Part shown: one piece after another, positions 1 through 9,412 of the stretch
How the letters are laid out: the number at the start of each line of letters is the position of its first letter
How positions within the stretch are numbered: position 1 is the stretch's first letter
NCBI GenBank assembly: GCA_009783305.1
Contig: WRHJ01000006.1
Span: 1 to 43,294, forward strand
Origin: Candidatus Saccharimonadota bacterium
Lineage (GTDB): Bacteria; Patescibacteriota; Saccharimonadia; Saccharimonadales; Saccharimonadaceae
Direction of reading: 5' to 3'
DNA length: 43,294 nucleotides
Notes under the pieces: model-generated
Told to the model about the DNA's origin: nothing
What the model saw: the letters and a program-made list of their open reading frames with translations, nothing else
The model's database searches: none
Position numbers and translations under genes: made by a program

Positions 1-1
1 T

Positions 2-3000
2 AATCTTTCTGTCTCATTAATCATTACTTTTGCCTTCTCATTACTTATCACTACTATAGTAGGCATTATCGTCAATCAACAATCTCCCACTAGCACTTCT
101 GCTCTGCCTCCTACTCCAACTATTACTTATACAGGACCTACTGGTGGAGCCTGGACTACCGGAACTAACTGGGATACTGGTGTAGTACCAGCCAGTACTG
201 ATGATGTCCTGATACCTTCCTTAAACGTTGCATTAGTCATACCAGACAATACTAATGTTACTGTTAATTCCTTAACTCTAACTGGTAACAGTATTCTTAC
301 TATTAGCTCAGTCAATACCGGAACATTACAAGTAGGTAGTCCTATTATTACTAAGCTCATTACTACTACCGATATTTACCTAGAAGATACCAGTCAAATC
401 ACCTCCCCCACCAACACAGCTACTACAGTAACTCCTTATACAGTTAACTTAGATGTTGGAGGACTATTATCTATTGCCACCAACGCCAAGATTGATGTCA
501 CTGGGAAGGGGTTTGCGGGGGTTACTGCCTATCAGGCTAACCCAGGTAACAGCGGAGCCAATATTGGACTGTGCACTACCGGTTCCGGTAGTCTTTATGG
601 TACGATTGGTGGTCAATATGGCGGGCAAGGTGGCTTATCTGGCACTACATGCACTACTTCTGCTACCTATGGTGATTTTATGATTCCAATTGACCTTGGT
701 TCCGGTGGACGATCTAGACTTTATGGCAATAGTACTTATGGTTCTGTCACTTCCGGTGCCGGTGCCATACGCGTCAACGCTAGTTCTGTCGTCCTCAATG
801 GTTCCATTGTTGCTAATGGCACCAATAATACTGATAGCGGTACAGGTAGTTGGGTTTCCGCTGCTGGTGCCGGCGGGGCTATATATGTTACGGCAAATCA
901 GGTATCCGGCACAGGGAGTGTTAACGCTAACGGCGGTAATACTACCGGTACCGGTGCCGCTAACTACGGCCCCGGCGGTGGCGGGAGGATAGCGATCGTC
1001 ACCACGGGAACGAATTCTCTCGCTGATTCTCAATATTCAGCGACATCAGGGTCTAGAGGACAAGGTGGGTATACTGACGCTTTGGCTGGGGCCGCGGGAA
1101 CAATCTATATTAAAAATGGTTCCTCTAACTATGGTAATCTCATTATTTCTAATGCCAATCGTACTGCCTCTAGCTCATCTGCTCGAACCGGTTTAGGATC
1201 CAATTCTCCCTATCAGTTTGATAGTCTAACCATTACTAACGGTGGCCGTATAAATTTAACTGGCAATTTAACAGTCACATCTTACAATTTTCAGGGCAAC
1301 TATTCTTCTTTGATTGTTTCCGGAACACTTACTTACACTACCTCCAACAACTTCATCCTAAACACCAACAACTTCTATCTCACAGTAGGAAGTCTCACCA
1401 ACACTAATACTAATCTCACAGTACAGAATACTAGTAATAATCCTAGTAATACTGCTACTGGTAACCAGGTAGTTATTAACTCCTCTCAATCTCTTAATAG
1501 CGTAGATATTAACAATGACTCTGGTATTTTCACTGTTAATGGTAATCTCACTATAGCTCAAGGCGTAGATATCGCTAGTAACTCCTCTACTAATACTATT
1601 ACTGGCGATCTTGCTGTTGCAGATGATGTTACGATCTCCGGCAACTCCTCTACTAACACTATTAATGGTCGTATTACTGCTACTAATCTCTATATATCTG
1701 GAACCAGTGCTAACTCTACTGTTGGTTCTGCTTATCTCACTGATGACATAGCCCTGACTGACGGTACCACCACTATTTGTTCTATTACTGCTACTACTTC
1801 TGGATCAGGAGCTGGACTCACTACTTCACTCAATACCATTAACGTTAGTGCCGACAATCTTACTCTTAGTGGTACTGCCGTACTGACCCACTGCACTAAC
1901 ACGGCTACTGCCACTAGCATAAATACGCTTAATATTGATCTATCTGGTGATCTCACTATACCTTCAGGTGCCAGTATTGATGTGACGGGGAAAGGATATG
2001 CTGGTGTCGCTGTCTATAATGCTGCCGTCGGTAATAGTGGTGCCAACATAGGTGCATGTAACAGTTATGGTGCCATTGGTGGTCAGTATGGTGGGCAAGG
2101 CGGACTAGCAGCCGGTTGCATCATTTCAGGCACATACGGTAACTTCATGGCACCTATTGATCTTGGATCGGGCGGGCGATCTAGATTTCAGGCCAACGCA
2201 AGTTCTGGTTCTGCATCCGCTGGCGGTGGTGCTATTAACATTAATGCTAGTTCGGTCATTATCGATGGTTCTATTGTTGCCAATGGTGTAAATAATAGCG
2301 GCGGCGGCGCCGGGGCTAACTCGGCTTATGCTGCCGGTTCTGGTGGGGCTATATACATTACTGCAGATCAAGTTTCTGGCGCCGGTAACCTACAAGCCAA
2401 CGGTGGTAGCACCACTAGTTCTACTGCTGGTGGTAGCTATGGCCCCGGCGGTGGCGGGAGAATAGCAGTCATAACTACAAGTGTTAATTCTCTAACTACC
2501 TCCCAATACCAAGCAGCATCGGGGGCCAGAGGAGCAGGTGGATACGGTGGAACTCTAGCTGGAGCTGCTGGAACTATTTATATTTTCGATGATCAATCAT
2601 CTGTTTACGGTACATTAATAATAACCAATGCTAACCACGCCGCCGCCGATACTACAGCAGTAACCAGTACAATATCTGCTCCCCTCTATCAGTATGATGA
2701 ATTAGTTATAACGCAAGGCGGCCGACTGTCTCTATCCGGTAACGTCGAATTTACTAATTACGATTTTCAAGGGGATTATTCTACTCTCATTACTACGGGT
2801 TCAATGACGTATACTACTTCTAACGATTTCGTCATTGATACGAACTATTTCACGCTTGATGTAGGTAGTATTGCAAATATAAATACTAATTTTATAATTC
2901 GTAATTCCAATAATAATCCCAGTAATACTTCCACCGGCAATAAGGTTACCATTAGCTCGTCTCAGCAGCTCAATAGTGTGGATGTCAATAACAATTCCGG

Positions 3001-6000
3001 CACCTTTATCATAAATGGAGATTTTACGGTAATTGAGGACGTAAATATTTCTGGTAATTCGTCCACAAATACGTTCCTGGGCGATATTGATGTGGGTGGA
3101 AATCTTGCCCTTGCTGGGGCTGGTACAACTAATACTGTAAATGGTGTTGTTAACGTTACTGAAGATATTATCCTCACCGACGGCGTAACTACTATTTGTT
3201 CGACTACTGCCTCAACCATAGGATCAGGTGCTGGGCTGACTACTTCACTAAATATTATAAACATTAGCGCCACCAACCTTGAGCTTAATGGTGCCGCTGT
3301 ACTTACGCATTGTACTCAAACTTCAGCCACCGCTACAAGTCTCCGAACTCTCAATATCAATCTTTCCGACACATTAATTATTGCTAGTGGCGCTAGGATC
3401 GATGTCGCAAGTAAAGGATATTCCGGAATTAGTGCCTATCAATCTAATCCTGGTAATAGCGGCGCTAATATCGGCTCATGCACTACTGGTTCCGGTAGTC
3501 TTTACGGAGCCGTTGGTGGTCAATACGGTGGTCAGGGTGGTTTAGCTGGCACTACATGTAACACTACTGAGTCTTATGGTGATTTTATGGCTCCTACTGA
3601 TCTAGGTTCTGGTGGACGGGTACGAATCTACTGCAATTCTACTTGTGGTTCCGTCACAGGTGGTGGTGGTGCTGTTCGTATAAATGCCAATTCCGTTACT
3701 CTAGACGGTTCCATTATTGCCAATGGAACCAATAATAGTGATAGCAGTACTGGTAGTTGGGTTTCCGCTGCTGGCGCAGGCGGAGCTATTTATATAACAG
3801 CAGATACTATATCCGGCATGGGCAATCTTATATCAAATGGCGGCAATACTTCTGGTGCTGGTGCCGCTACCTATGGACCCGGTGGTGGCGGTAGAATAGC
3901 AGTTATTACTACCGGGGTTAATTCTCTTACTACGTCTCAGTACCAGGCAGCATCAGGATCCAGGGGTTACGGCGGTTATAGTGGTACTTTAGCTGGTGCT
4001 GCGGGTACTATCTACATTTTTGACAGCTCTTCTACGTACGGTACGCTCATCATTGGCAACGCCAATCATGCTGCCGCCGATACTGCTGCGTGGACTAGTA
4101 CTGTCTCGTCTTCTCTATATCAATATGACGAACTAGTTGTCATTGAAGGCGGACGCCTTAATCTTAATGGGGATCTTGAATTTACCGCATACGACTTTCA
4201 GGGCAACTATTCTACTCTTACCGTATCTGGTTACATGGACTACACTACTTCCGACGACTTTATTCTAGATACCAATAACTTTTACATAACCGTCGGCAGC
4301 ATTGTAAATACAAGTACTAATCTCATTGCGCGAAATACTTCTGCAGGCGGAACATCCACGGGCAATAAAATTATCGTTAACTCCTCGCAACAGCTTAATA
4401 GTGTGGATATTAACAATAATTCAGGCATCTTTACTATTAATGGCAGTCTAACCGTAGCTGAAAGCGTAGATATTGTAGGAAATTCATCTACCAATACCAT
4501 TACTGGCACTTTAGCTGTTACCGACGACATCAATATTTCCGGTAACTCTACTAACAATACTATTTCTGGTTTAGTTACTGCTACCAATCTCAATATCTCC
4601 GGTACTTCCCATAACAGTACTATTAATAATCGCTTGGTTATTACAGACGACATCACATTAACTGACGGCACTACCACAGTTTGCTCAATTACTGCCACTA
4701 CTTCTGGATCGGGAGCTGGACTCACTACTAGTTTAAACACTGTCAATGTTAGTGCCGATAATCTCATGTTAAATGGCACTGCTATTCTTACGCATTGTAC
4801 CAATACTGCTACTGCTACCAGCCTAAATACCCTCAATATCAATCTTAATGATACTCTATCTATAGCAAGTGGTGCTAGCATAAATGTTAATGGTAAAGGA
4901 TATGCCGCAGTAACTGCCTACCAGGCTGTTCCGGGCAATAGCGGTGCTAACGTGGACCCCTGTACTACTGGTTCCGGTAGTCTTTACGGAGCCGTTGGTG
5001 GTCAATACGGTGGTATAGGTGGTCAATCTGGTACTACTTGTAATCCTACTGGTACCTATGGCAATTATATAGCCCCGATAGACCTTGGTTCCGGTGGGCG
5101 AGCACGAATCTACTGTAATTCTACTTGCGGCTCGGCCACATCTGGCGCTGGTGCTGTTCGCGTTAATGCTGGCGCAGTCATTGTCGACGGTTCAATCATT
5201 GCCAATGGAATCAATAATAACGACAGTAGCACTGGTAGCTGGGTTTCCGCTGCCGGCGCTGGAGGAGGAATCTACATAACTGCAGGGCAGGTTTCAGGTA
5301 ACGGGAACCTAACGGCTAATGGTGGCAATAACACTGGTGCTGGCGCTGCTAACTACGGCCCCGGCGGCGGTGGACGCATCGCTATCAACAATGGTACCTG
5401 GATCACCAGTATCGATGCTGATCATGGTCTGCTGATCGGAGGCAACACAGTCACAATAAGTGGAGGAGGCTTTGCTGATGGTACAGGAGTAATTGGCCCC
5501 AGTGGTACTGGTCCTACTGCCTTCTTCTTTGGAGGAAAGCCAGCTACTAACGTTGTCTTTCTGGATGAACATACAGCTACTATGAGAGTACCAGCTGGAG
5601 ATGCTCCTGGAGAAGTCGATGTCGTAGCTAGTAATAACAACAGTGATCTTGATGGCATTACACTATCTGGGAATATCACAGTAGCTGCAGGTACAAGAGC
5701 AGCTGGTACAGGGACTGCTGCAGAGGTAGGTACGATCTTCATGCGTAACTCGCTAGCATTATCTGCCTATACCTACAATGATGCTACTATGGCGATCTAT
5801 CTAGATGACATTTGTGCAGGAGTAGATGGACTGATCCTTAGTCTCACTCCACTACCAGGAGGAGGAGCTATCAGCAATGGTAGTTGTACAGCTAATGTCT
5901 TTAATGGTGATCCTAATGGCTTTTCTCTATCTATCTCTACAGACGAAACAACCTGGGACATAGCCTATCCTCTTCAACCTATTGGTAATGGTACTACTAC

Positions 6001-6319
6001 AGGCATCCTCAGTAACCCCATCGCTCTTACTCCTGGTACTATCGGCTTTGCCTTTCCTACTACACAGACTAACAGCACTGGTCTAGTACCCTCAAACTTC
6101 AATGCTACCTATCCTATTGTGCACTCACTAGCTAGTGCCTCCCACACTAACCTCTATGCTAGAATCCCAACTCTCAGTAGTCCACTAACCATCAAAACCA
6201 CAACTGGTACTCATCCTGATGGAGACTTTACTACACTCATCATAGGAGGCAATGCTAATATGACTATACCTACTGGAGAGTTTAGTTTTACGTTATTGTT
6301 TAGTGTTGTGGGGAATTAA
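2..6319 (+). CDS. giant repeat-containing surface protein with TIG domain, 5' end outside window
   Basis: The frame is open from the first bases of the window, so this is the 3' part of a longer gene; 2105 codons are visible and it ends at TAA 6317-6319. The first visible residues are a hydrophobic stretch (about residues 5-25) followed by a Ser/Thr/Pro-rich stretch, like a signal peptide or anchor, so the true start is probably just upstream. The body is very rich in Asn, Thr, Ser and Gly and is built of units of about 474-495 residues starting near visible residues 165, 660, 1134 and 1628; the fourth is cut short. Each unit has a Gly-rich part (GGQYGGQGG, DLGSGGR, GPGGGGRIA) and a beta-helix-like part with short NTxxG repeats and paired Cys. 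A TIG/IPT domain (GGNTVTISGGGF then FFFGG) follows at about 1800-1880, then an unrecognised C-terminal domain. Inferred role: exported fibre or adhesin. The exact binding partner cannot be seen. Confidence 0.85.
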   Translation, partial: NLSVSLIITFAFSLLITTIVGIIVNQQSPTSTSALPPTPTITYTGPTGGAWTTGTNWDTGVVPASTDDVLIPSLNVALVIPDNTNVTVNSLTLTGNSILTISSVNTGTLQVGSPIITKLITTTDIYLEDTSQITSPTNTATTVTPYTVNLDVGGLLSIATNAKIDVTGKGFAGVTAYQANPGNSGANIGLCTTGSGSLYGTIGGQYGGQGGLSGTTCTTSATYGDFMIPIDLGSGGRSRLYGNSTYGSVTSGAGAIRVNASSVVLNGSIVANGTNNTDSGTGSWVSAAGAGGAIYVTANQVSGTGSVNANGGNTTGTGAANYGPGGGGRIAIVTTGTNSLADSQYSATSGSRGQGGYTDALAGAAGTIYIKNGSSNYGNLIISNANRTASSSSARTGLGSNSPYQFDSLTITNGGRINLTGNLTVTSYNFQGNYSSLIVSGTLTYTTSNNFILNTNNFYLTVGSLTNTNTNLTVQNTSNNPSNTATGNQVVINSSQSLNSVDINNDSGIFTVNGNLTIAQGVDIASNSSTNTITGDLAVADDVTISGNSSTNTINGRITATNLYISGTSANSTVGSAYLTDDIALTDGTTTICSITATTSGSGAGLTTSLNTINVSADNLTLSGTAVLTHCTNTATATSINTLNIDLSGDLTIPSGASIDVTGKGYAGVAVYNAAVGNSGANIGACNSYGAIGGQYGGQGGLAAGCIISGTYGNFMAPIDLGSGGRSRFQANASSGSASAGGGAININASSVIIDGSIVANGVNNSGGGAGANSAYAAGSGGAIYITADQVSGAGNLQANGGSTTSSTAGGSYGPGGGGRIAVITTSVNSLTTSQYQAASGARGAGGYGGTLAGAAGTIYIFDDQSSVYGTLIITNANHAAADTTAVTSTISAPLYQYDELVITQGGRLSLSGNVEFTNYDFQGDYSTLITTGSMTYTTSNDFVIDTNYFTLDVGSIANINTNFIIRNSNNNPSNTSTGNKVTISSSQQLNSVDVNNNSGTFIINGDFTVIEDVNISGNSSTNTFLGDIDVGGNLALAGAGTTNTVNGVVNVTEDIILTDGVTTICSTTASTIGSGAGLTTSLNIINISATNLELNGAAVLTHCTQTSATATSLRTLNINLSDTLIIASGARIDVASKGYSGISAYQSNPGNSGANIGSCTTGSGSLYGAVGGQYGGQGGLAGTTCNTTESYGDFMAPTDLGSGGRVRIYCNSTCGSVTGGGGAVRINANSVTLDGSIIANGTNNSDSSTGSWVSAAGAGGAIYITADTISGMGNLISNGGNTSGAGAATYGPGGGGRIAVITTGVNSLTTSQYQAASGSRGYGGYSGTLAGAAGTIYIFDSSSTYGTLIIGNANHAAADTAAWTSTVSSSLYQYDELVVIEGGRLNLNGDLEFTAYDFQGNYSTLTVSGYMDYTTSDDFILDTNNFYITVGSIVNTSTNLIARNTSAGGTSTGNKIIVNSSQQLNSVDINNNSGIFTINGSLTVAESVDIVGNSSTNTITGTLAVTDDINISGNSTNNTISGLVTATNLNISGTSHNSTINNRLVITDDITLTDGTTTVCSITATTSGSGAGLTTSLNTVNVSADNLMLNGTAILTHCTNTATATSLNTLNINLNDTLSIASGASINVNGKGYAAVTAYQAVPGNSGANVDPCTTGSGSLYGAVGGQYGGIGGQSGTTCNPTGTYGNYIAPIDLGSGGRARIYCNSTCGSATSGAGAVRVNAGAVIVDGSIIANGINNNDSSTGSWVSAAGAGGGIYITAGQVSGNGNLTANGGNNTGAGAANYGPGGGGRIAINNGTWITSIDADHGLLIGGNTVTISGGGFADGTGVIGPSGTGPTAFFFGGKPATNVVFLDEHTATMRVPAGDAPGEVDVVASNNNSDLDGITLSGNITVAAGTRAAGTGTAAEVGTIFMRNSLALSAYTYNDATMAIYLDDICAGVDGLILSLTPLPGGGAISNGSCTANVFNGDPNGFSLSISTDETTWDIAYPLQPIGNGTTTGILSNPIALTPGTIGFAFPTTQTNSTGLVPSNFNATYPIVHSLASASHTNLYARIPTLSSPLTIKTTTGTHPDGDFTTLIIGGNANMTIPTGEFSFTLLFSVVGN
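494..5390 (+). repeat. long in-frame tandem repeats inside the giant surface gene
   Basis: Equivalent codons of the IDVTGKG-type motif lie at 494, 1979, 3401 and 4883, giving spacings of 1485, 1422 and 1482 bp, all multiples of three. Three full units and one partial unit are present. The Gly-rich segments are the most alike between copies, for example the GSLYGAVGGQYGG stretch near 3495 and 4975. Copies have diverged at many synonymous and some coding sites, so the duplication is not recent. Confidence 0.9.
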
Positions 6320-6324
6320 GGCAA

Positions 6325-7398
6325 CTATTTATCTTCCAACGCATCCAAGCCCGGCAAAGATTTCCCAGACAGCAAATCCAACGACGCCCCACCACCCGTC
6401 GAAATCAGAGTAAAATGCAAACTCGGATCAGACGCAACCAAATTCTCTACAAACCCTGCCGTATCCCCACCACCTACAACTGTCTTCACTCCACTATGAC
6501 CCATCGCTTCTGCCACTGCTCTAGAAGACTGCGCATACGCTTCTTCTTCCGCCTTGCCCAATAACCCGTTCCATACAATCGTTCTCGCCCCACCTACCAT
6601 CTCCACGATTTTTTCCGTGCTTACTGGCCCAATATCTAACTTCGCTCCGGCATCATCGCTCACGAAATCTTCTGCCGCATATACTTTCGGGTTATCATTG
6701 GTATACCCATCTGCCGCAATCTTGCCCCCCACTGCAATCTGATCAGCAATCGGCAAAAATGTATCAATCATTGGCTGCTTTTCCTCAACCTTAGCGCCCC
6801 CAATTATCACCAGCAACGGATGCTCCGGATTATCAATCACCGCCGTCAAATTTGAAACCTCTTTTTCCAACAGTAACCCTGCTACCGACGGCAACAATTG
6901 CGTGATTGCTTCCGTCGAAGCGTGCGCCCGGTGAATCACCCCAAACCCATCCTGCACAAACAAATCAGCATGCGTACTATCTACAATTTCATTAGCATAA
7001 TCTTCCGAGTTTTTCTCTTCATCCGGCGAAAATCGCAAATTCTCCAGCAACAACACCCCGCCTTTTGGCAAAGCTTCTACCGCCGCTTCCACATCCGGCC
7101 CGCAAGTATCACCCACAAATTGCACCGGTATCCCGGACAATAATTCCTGCAATCGCTTAGCCACTGGATATAAAGACATCGATGGCTCGCGTTTTCCTTC
7201 CGGTCGCCCCAAATGTGACATCAGAATCACCTTGCTCGCTCCATTTTCCAACAAATACTGAATTGTCGGCAGACTAGCCTTTATCCGCAAATCATCAGTG
7301 ATGTTCCCCTGTTCATCCAGCGGTACATTATAATCCGTGCGCACCAACACCACCTGACCCCTAACCGGTATATCCCGAATAGTTTTTTTATCGAACAT
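6325..7398 (-). CDS. pgk: phosphoglycerate kinase, compact form
   Basis: Converts 1,3-bisphosphoglycerate and ADP to 3-phosphoglycerate and ATP in the cytoplasm. Family landmarks in order: VRTDYNVP (19-26), substrate arginine in DLRIKASLPTI (36-46), SHLGRPEG (61-68), ENLRF (119-123), GFGVIHRAHAST (151-162), GGAKVEEK (200-207), LDIGP (254-258), VWNGLLG (275-281), VVGGGDT (307-313) and the C-terminal STGGGASL motif. At 357 residues it is about 35 shorter than the usual 390-400; the gap falls between GGKIAADG and LDIGP, where helices of the nucleotide domain are normally found. WNGPMG is changed to WNGLLG. ATG 7398 has an AGGAGGT ribosome site. The gene lies 43 bp downstream of pyk and has its own promoter. 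Its stop is 5 bp from the stop of the convergent giant gene, with no terminator hairpin between them. Confidence 0.96.
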   Translation of the reverse strand: MFDKKTIRDIPVRGQVVLVRTDYNVPLDEQGNITDDLRIKASLPTIQYLLENGASKVILMSHLGRPEGKREPSMSLYPVAKRLQELLSGIPVQFVGDTCGPDVEAAVEALPKGGVLLLENLRFSPDEEKNSEDYANEIVDSTHADLFVQDGFGVIHRAHASTEAITQLLPSVAGLLLEKEVSNLTAVIDNPEHPLLVIIGGAKVEEKQPMIDTFLPIADQIAVGGKIAADGYTNDNPKVYAAEDFVSDDAGAKLDIGPVSTEKIVEMVGGARTIVWNGLLGKAEEEAYAQSSRAVAEAMGHSGVKTVVGGGDTAGFVENLVASDPSLHFTLISTGGGASLDLLSGKSLPGLDALEDK

Positions 7399-7407
7399 CG
7401 TAGTCTA

Positions 7408-7432
7408 ACCTCCTAATGTTCCTATTATACCA
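7408..7432 (-). promoter_or_regulatory. pgk promoter and ribosome site
   Basis: On the - strand: TGG plus TATAAT (-10 at 7424-7429), then AGGAGGT at 7408-7414, then ATG 7398. The predicted mRNA has a leader of about 20 nt. Confidence 0.65.
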
Positions 7433-7441
7433 TGTTCGCGT

Positions 7442-8878
7442 TTAAATTTTTCTAATCTGAATCGTATCTGTACCGCCCACATCATTACGATGTACCCCAG
7501 AAAGAAATACTATCGTCAGATCATCTTTGCCTTCTTTTGGCTTCAAATACCCCGAATCTTTCAACTCATGCGCCAAATCTTGTGCATAAGTCGCCGAAAA
7601 ATCTCGCACATACGCCGAATTTGAATAGGTCAGTGCCAACTGATTCGCCACTCGCGCATCACTTGTCACCGACACAATCGGTAGATTTGGCCTCTGCGCC
7701 GCCACTGACGCCGCCGTCGCGCCGGACATAGTTGAAGCAATAATCATATCCGCCTCAATTTGTTCCGCTAATTTCACTGCCGCTTTACCTAATGCGTCAT
7801 AACTCTTATATTCACCAGTCGGGTTTTTCTCGATCGGTAAAATCCTTGAGTGGTTTTGCGTATACAAAATCACCTTCTTCATCTCCTTAATCGTTTCGAT
7901 CGGATATTTACCATTTGCTGTCTCATCCGACAACATTACGGCATCTGTACCCAAAATCACCGCCGTTGCCACATCCGAAACTTCCGCGCGCGTTGGCTCC
8001 GGACTTTCCACCATACTGGACATCATTTGCGTCGCTACAATTACCAACTTGCAATGTTGACGGCATAACGCGATCAACTTACGTTGCACAATTGGCACAA
8101 CCTCCGCTCCCGCCTCAATCGCCATATCACCGCGCGCAATCATAATCCCATCCGTCGCTCTAACAATCGCTTCCATCACTTCGTCAGTTTCAATCGCTTT
8201 CTTCGTCTCAATCTTCGCCACAATCTGTGCCTTGCTGCCATGCGACACCAAAATCTGTCGCAATTTCTCAATATCTTCCGCACTCTGCACAAAACTCATC
8301 GCCACAAAATCAAAATCCCGCGATGCACCAAATTCAATATCCGCCATGTCTTTTTCAGTCAGGATATCGCCACCCAAATCCGTATCCGGCAAGTTGATCC
8401 CCTTTTTGCTCATCAAGAAGCCGTCATTTTCCACCTTCACTTTAATTGCCGTATCACTGACAATTTCTACCACTTCCGCATGCACTTGTCCGTCAAACAT
8501 TGATATTGGCTCTCCCACCTTCACCTTCTCGGCCAAGTTATACTGTACCGGCAAAAACAAAGTACCATCATGTTCCTGCAGGGCATAATCCAACACCACC
8601 TCATCTCCTGCCTTCAAATCCAAATGATTATCCTTCAATGCCCCCAACCGAATCTTCGGTCCCTGCAAATCTTGCAAGATCGCCACCGCCTTGCCGCGCT
8701 CTGCCGCGTATTTGCGAATTATCGCAATCTGTTCATCTTTTTCTTCATTAGCGCCATGACTGAAATTCATCCGAAACCCATTAACCCCTGCATAAACCAT
8801 TTCCTTGAGTTTATCCTCTGGGAATACTGACGGTCCGACAGTTGCTAGAATTTTTGTACGCTTAAACAATTTTGACAT
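7442..8878 (-). CDS. pyk: pyruvate kinase
   Basis: Makes pyruvate and ATP from phosphoenolpyruvate and ADP, the step after enolase and downstream of pgk in glycolysis. Motifs: FRMNFSHG (35-42), LQDLQGPKIRLG (68-79), the INLPDTDL substrate loop (161-168), the catalytic signature IVAKIETKKAIE with Lys222 and Glu224, IARGDMAIE (247-255), ATQMMSSM (282-289) and SDETANGKYP (317-326). At 478 residues it is a normal bacterial length and includes the C-terminal alpha/beta domain. A TTG one codon upstream would add a residue, but ATG 8878 is preferred because AGGAGA (8884-8889) is well placed for it. Transcribed toward pgk, so the two form a glycolytic pair. Confidence 0.96.
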   Translation of the reverse strand: MSKLFKRTKILATVGPSVFPEDKLKEMVYAGVNGFRMNFSHGANEEKDEQIAIIRKYAAERGKAVAILQDLQGPKIRLGALKDNHLDLKAGDEVVLDYALQEHDGTLFLPVQYNLAEKVKVGEPISMFDGQVHAEVVEIVSDTAIKVKVENDGFLMSKKGINLPDTDLGGDILTEKDMADIEFGASRDFDFVAMSFVQSAEDIEKLRQILVSHGSKAQIVAKIETKKAIETDEVMEAIVRATDGIMIARGDMAIEAGAEVVPIVQRKLIALCRQHCKLVIVATQMMSSMVESPEPTRAEVSDVATAVILGTDAVMLSDETANGKYPIETIKEMKKVILYTQNHSRILPIEKNPTGEYKSYDALGKAAVKLAEQIEADMIIASTMSGATAASVAAQRPNLPIVSVTSDARVANQLALTYSNSAYVRDFSATYAQDLAHELKDSGYLKPKEGKDDLTIVFLSGVHRNDVGGTDTIQIRKI

Positions 8879-8883
8879 CAAAA

Positions 8884-8905
8884 TCTCCTTTTCTTTATTC
8901 TACCA
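8884..8905 (-). promoter_or_regulatory. pyk promoter and ribosome site
   Basis: On the - strand: TGG plus TAGAAT (-10 at 8897-8902, extended), followed by AGGAGA at 8884-8889. It lies between the 3' end of tRNA-Glu and pyk. Confidence 0.6.
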
Positions 8906-8920
8906 TAAGCGCAACAAAAA

Positions 8921-8996
8921 TGGTGATCCGGATGGGATTCGAACCCATGATTGCCAGGATGAAAACCTGGAGTCCTAACCACTAGACGACCGGACC
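8921..8996 (-). tRNA. tRNA-Glu (anticodon TTC), CCA encoded
   Basis: Read on the - strand, the 76 nt fold as a cloverleaf. The acceptor stem GGTCCGG pairs with CCGGATC with one G-U. The anticodon stem CCAGG/CCTGG holds a loop with TTC. The T arm carries GGTTCGAATCC. The 3' CCA is encoded in the DNA (8921-8923). The discriminator base before CCA is A. It sits downstream of gltX, the gene of its charging enzyme, with two envelope genes between. Confidence 0.97.
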
Positions 8997-9006
8997 AACC
9001 GCGCCT

Positions 9007-9015
9007 ATTTTAGCA
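9007..9015 (-). promoter_or_regulatory. tRNA-Glu promoter (-10)
   Basis: TGC plus TAAAAT on the - strand (hexamer 9007-9012) ends 10 nt before the mature tRNA 5' end. It abuts the stop codon of the upstream 131-residue gene. Confidence 0.55.
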
Positions 9016-9411
9016 TTATTTCCGTTCACAATCAAGCTCTGTCACGAAGCTATAATCTTTCCGCCCAAACGGCTTCACAGGTGTAATCTTCACCTTTGTA
9101 TTTTTCTTATCACAATCATAAAAATCTGGAGCGTACTTAACATTTCGTGCTCCGTCAAAACTCAACAATTGCTGCAGCCGCACATCCGGAAAACCATCCT
9201 CTACGTACTTTTCGACCAGAAATTTATCATAAATATAATTTTCATAATAATCCTTCACCAAAAAATCCAACGACCGCATCGCAATTGCCTCACGATTAAA
9301 ATAAAAACCCGCAAACACCATCCAGCCCACTGCCAATACACAAACCACAATCTGGCAAGTTGCAACTATTCGCGCCGCCCTCGACATTTTTCCAAATTCT
9401 TTTTTCTTCAT
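9016..9411 (-). CDS. small single-pass membrane protein of unknown function
   Basis: 131 residues. A basic N-terminus (KKKEFGKMSR) is followed by one hydrophobic segment at about 14-38, then an extracytoplasmic-type domain rich in Asp, Tyr and Lys with two cysteines (one in DFYDCDKKN, one near the C-terminus) that could form a disulfide. The start ATG (9411) lies one base past the TAA of the DUF3048 gene upstream, with no Shine-Dalgarno, so it is probably translated by coupling. I do not recognise the family. The tight linkage suggests it works with the DUF3048 envelope protein. Confidence 0.75.
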   Translation of the reverse strand: MKKKEFGKMSRAARIVATCQIVVCVLAVGWMVFAGFYFNREAIAMRSLDFLVKDYYENYIYDKFLVEKYVEDGFPDVRLQQLLSFDGARNVKYAPDFYDCDKKNTKVKITPVKPFGRKDYSFVTELDCERK

Positions 9412-9412
9412 A

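Noticed and set aside
494-5390. CRISPR or satellite array
   Set aside because: Repeats are hundreds of codons long, in frame and diverged as protein; there are no short identical repeats with unique spacers.
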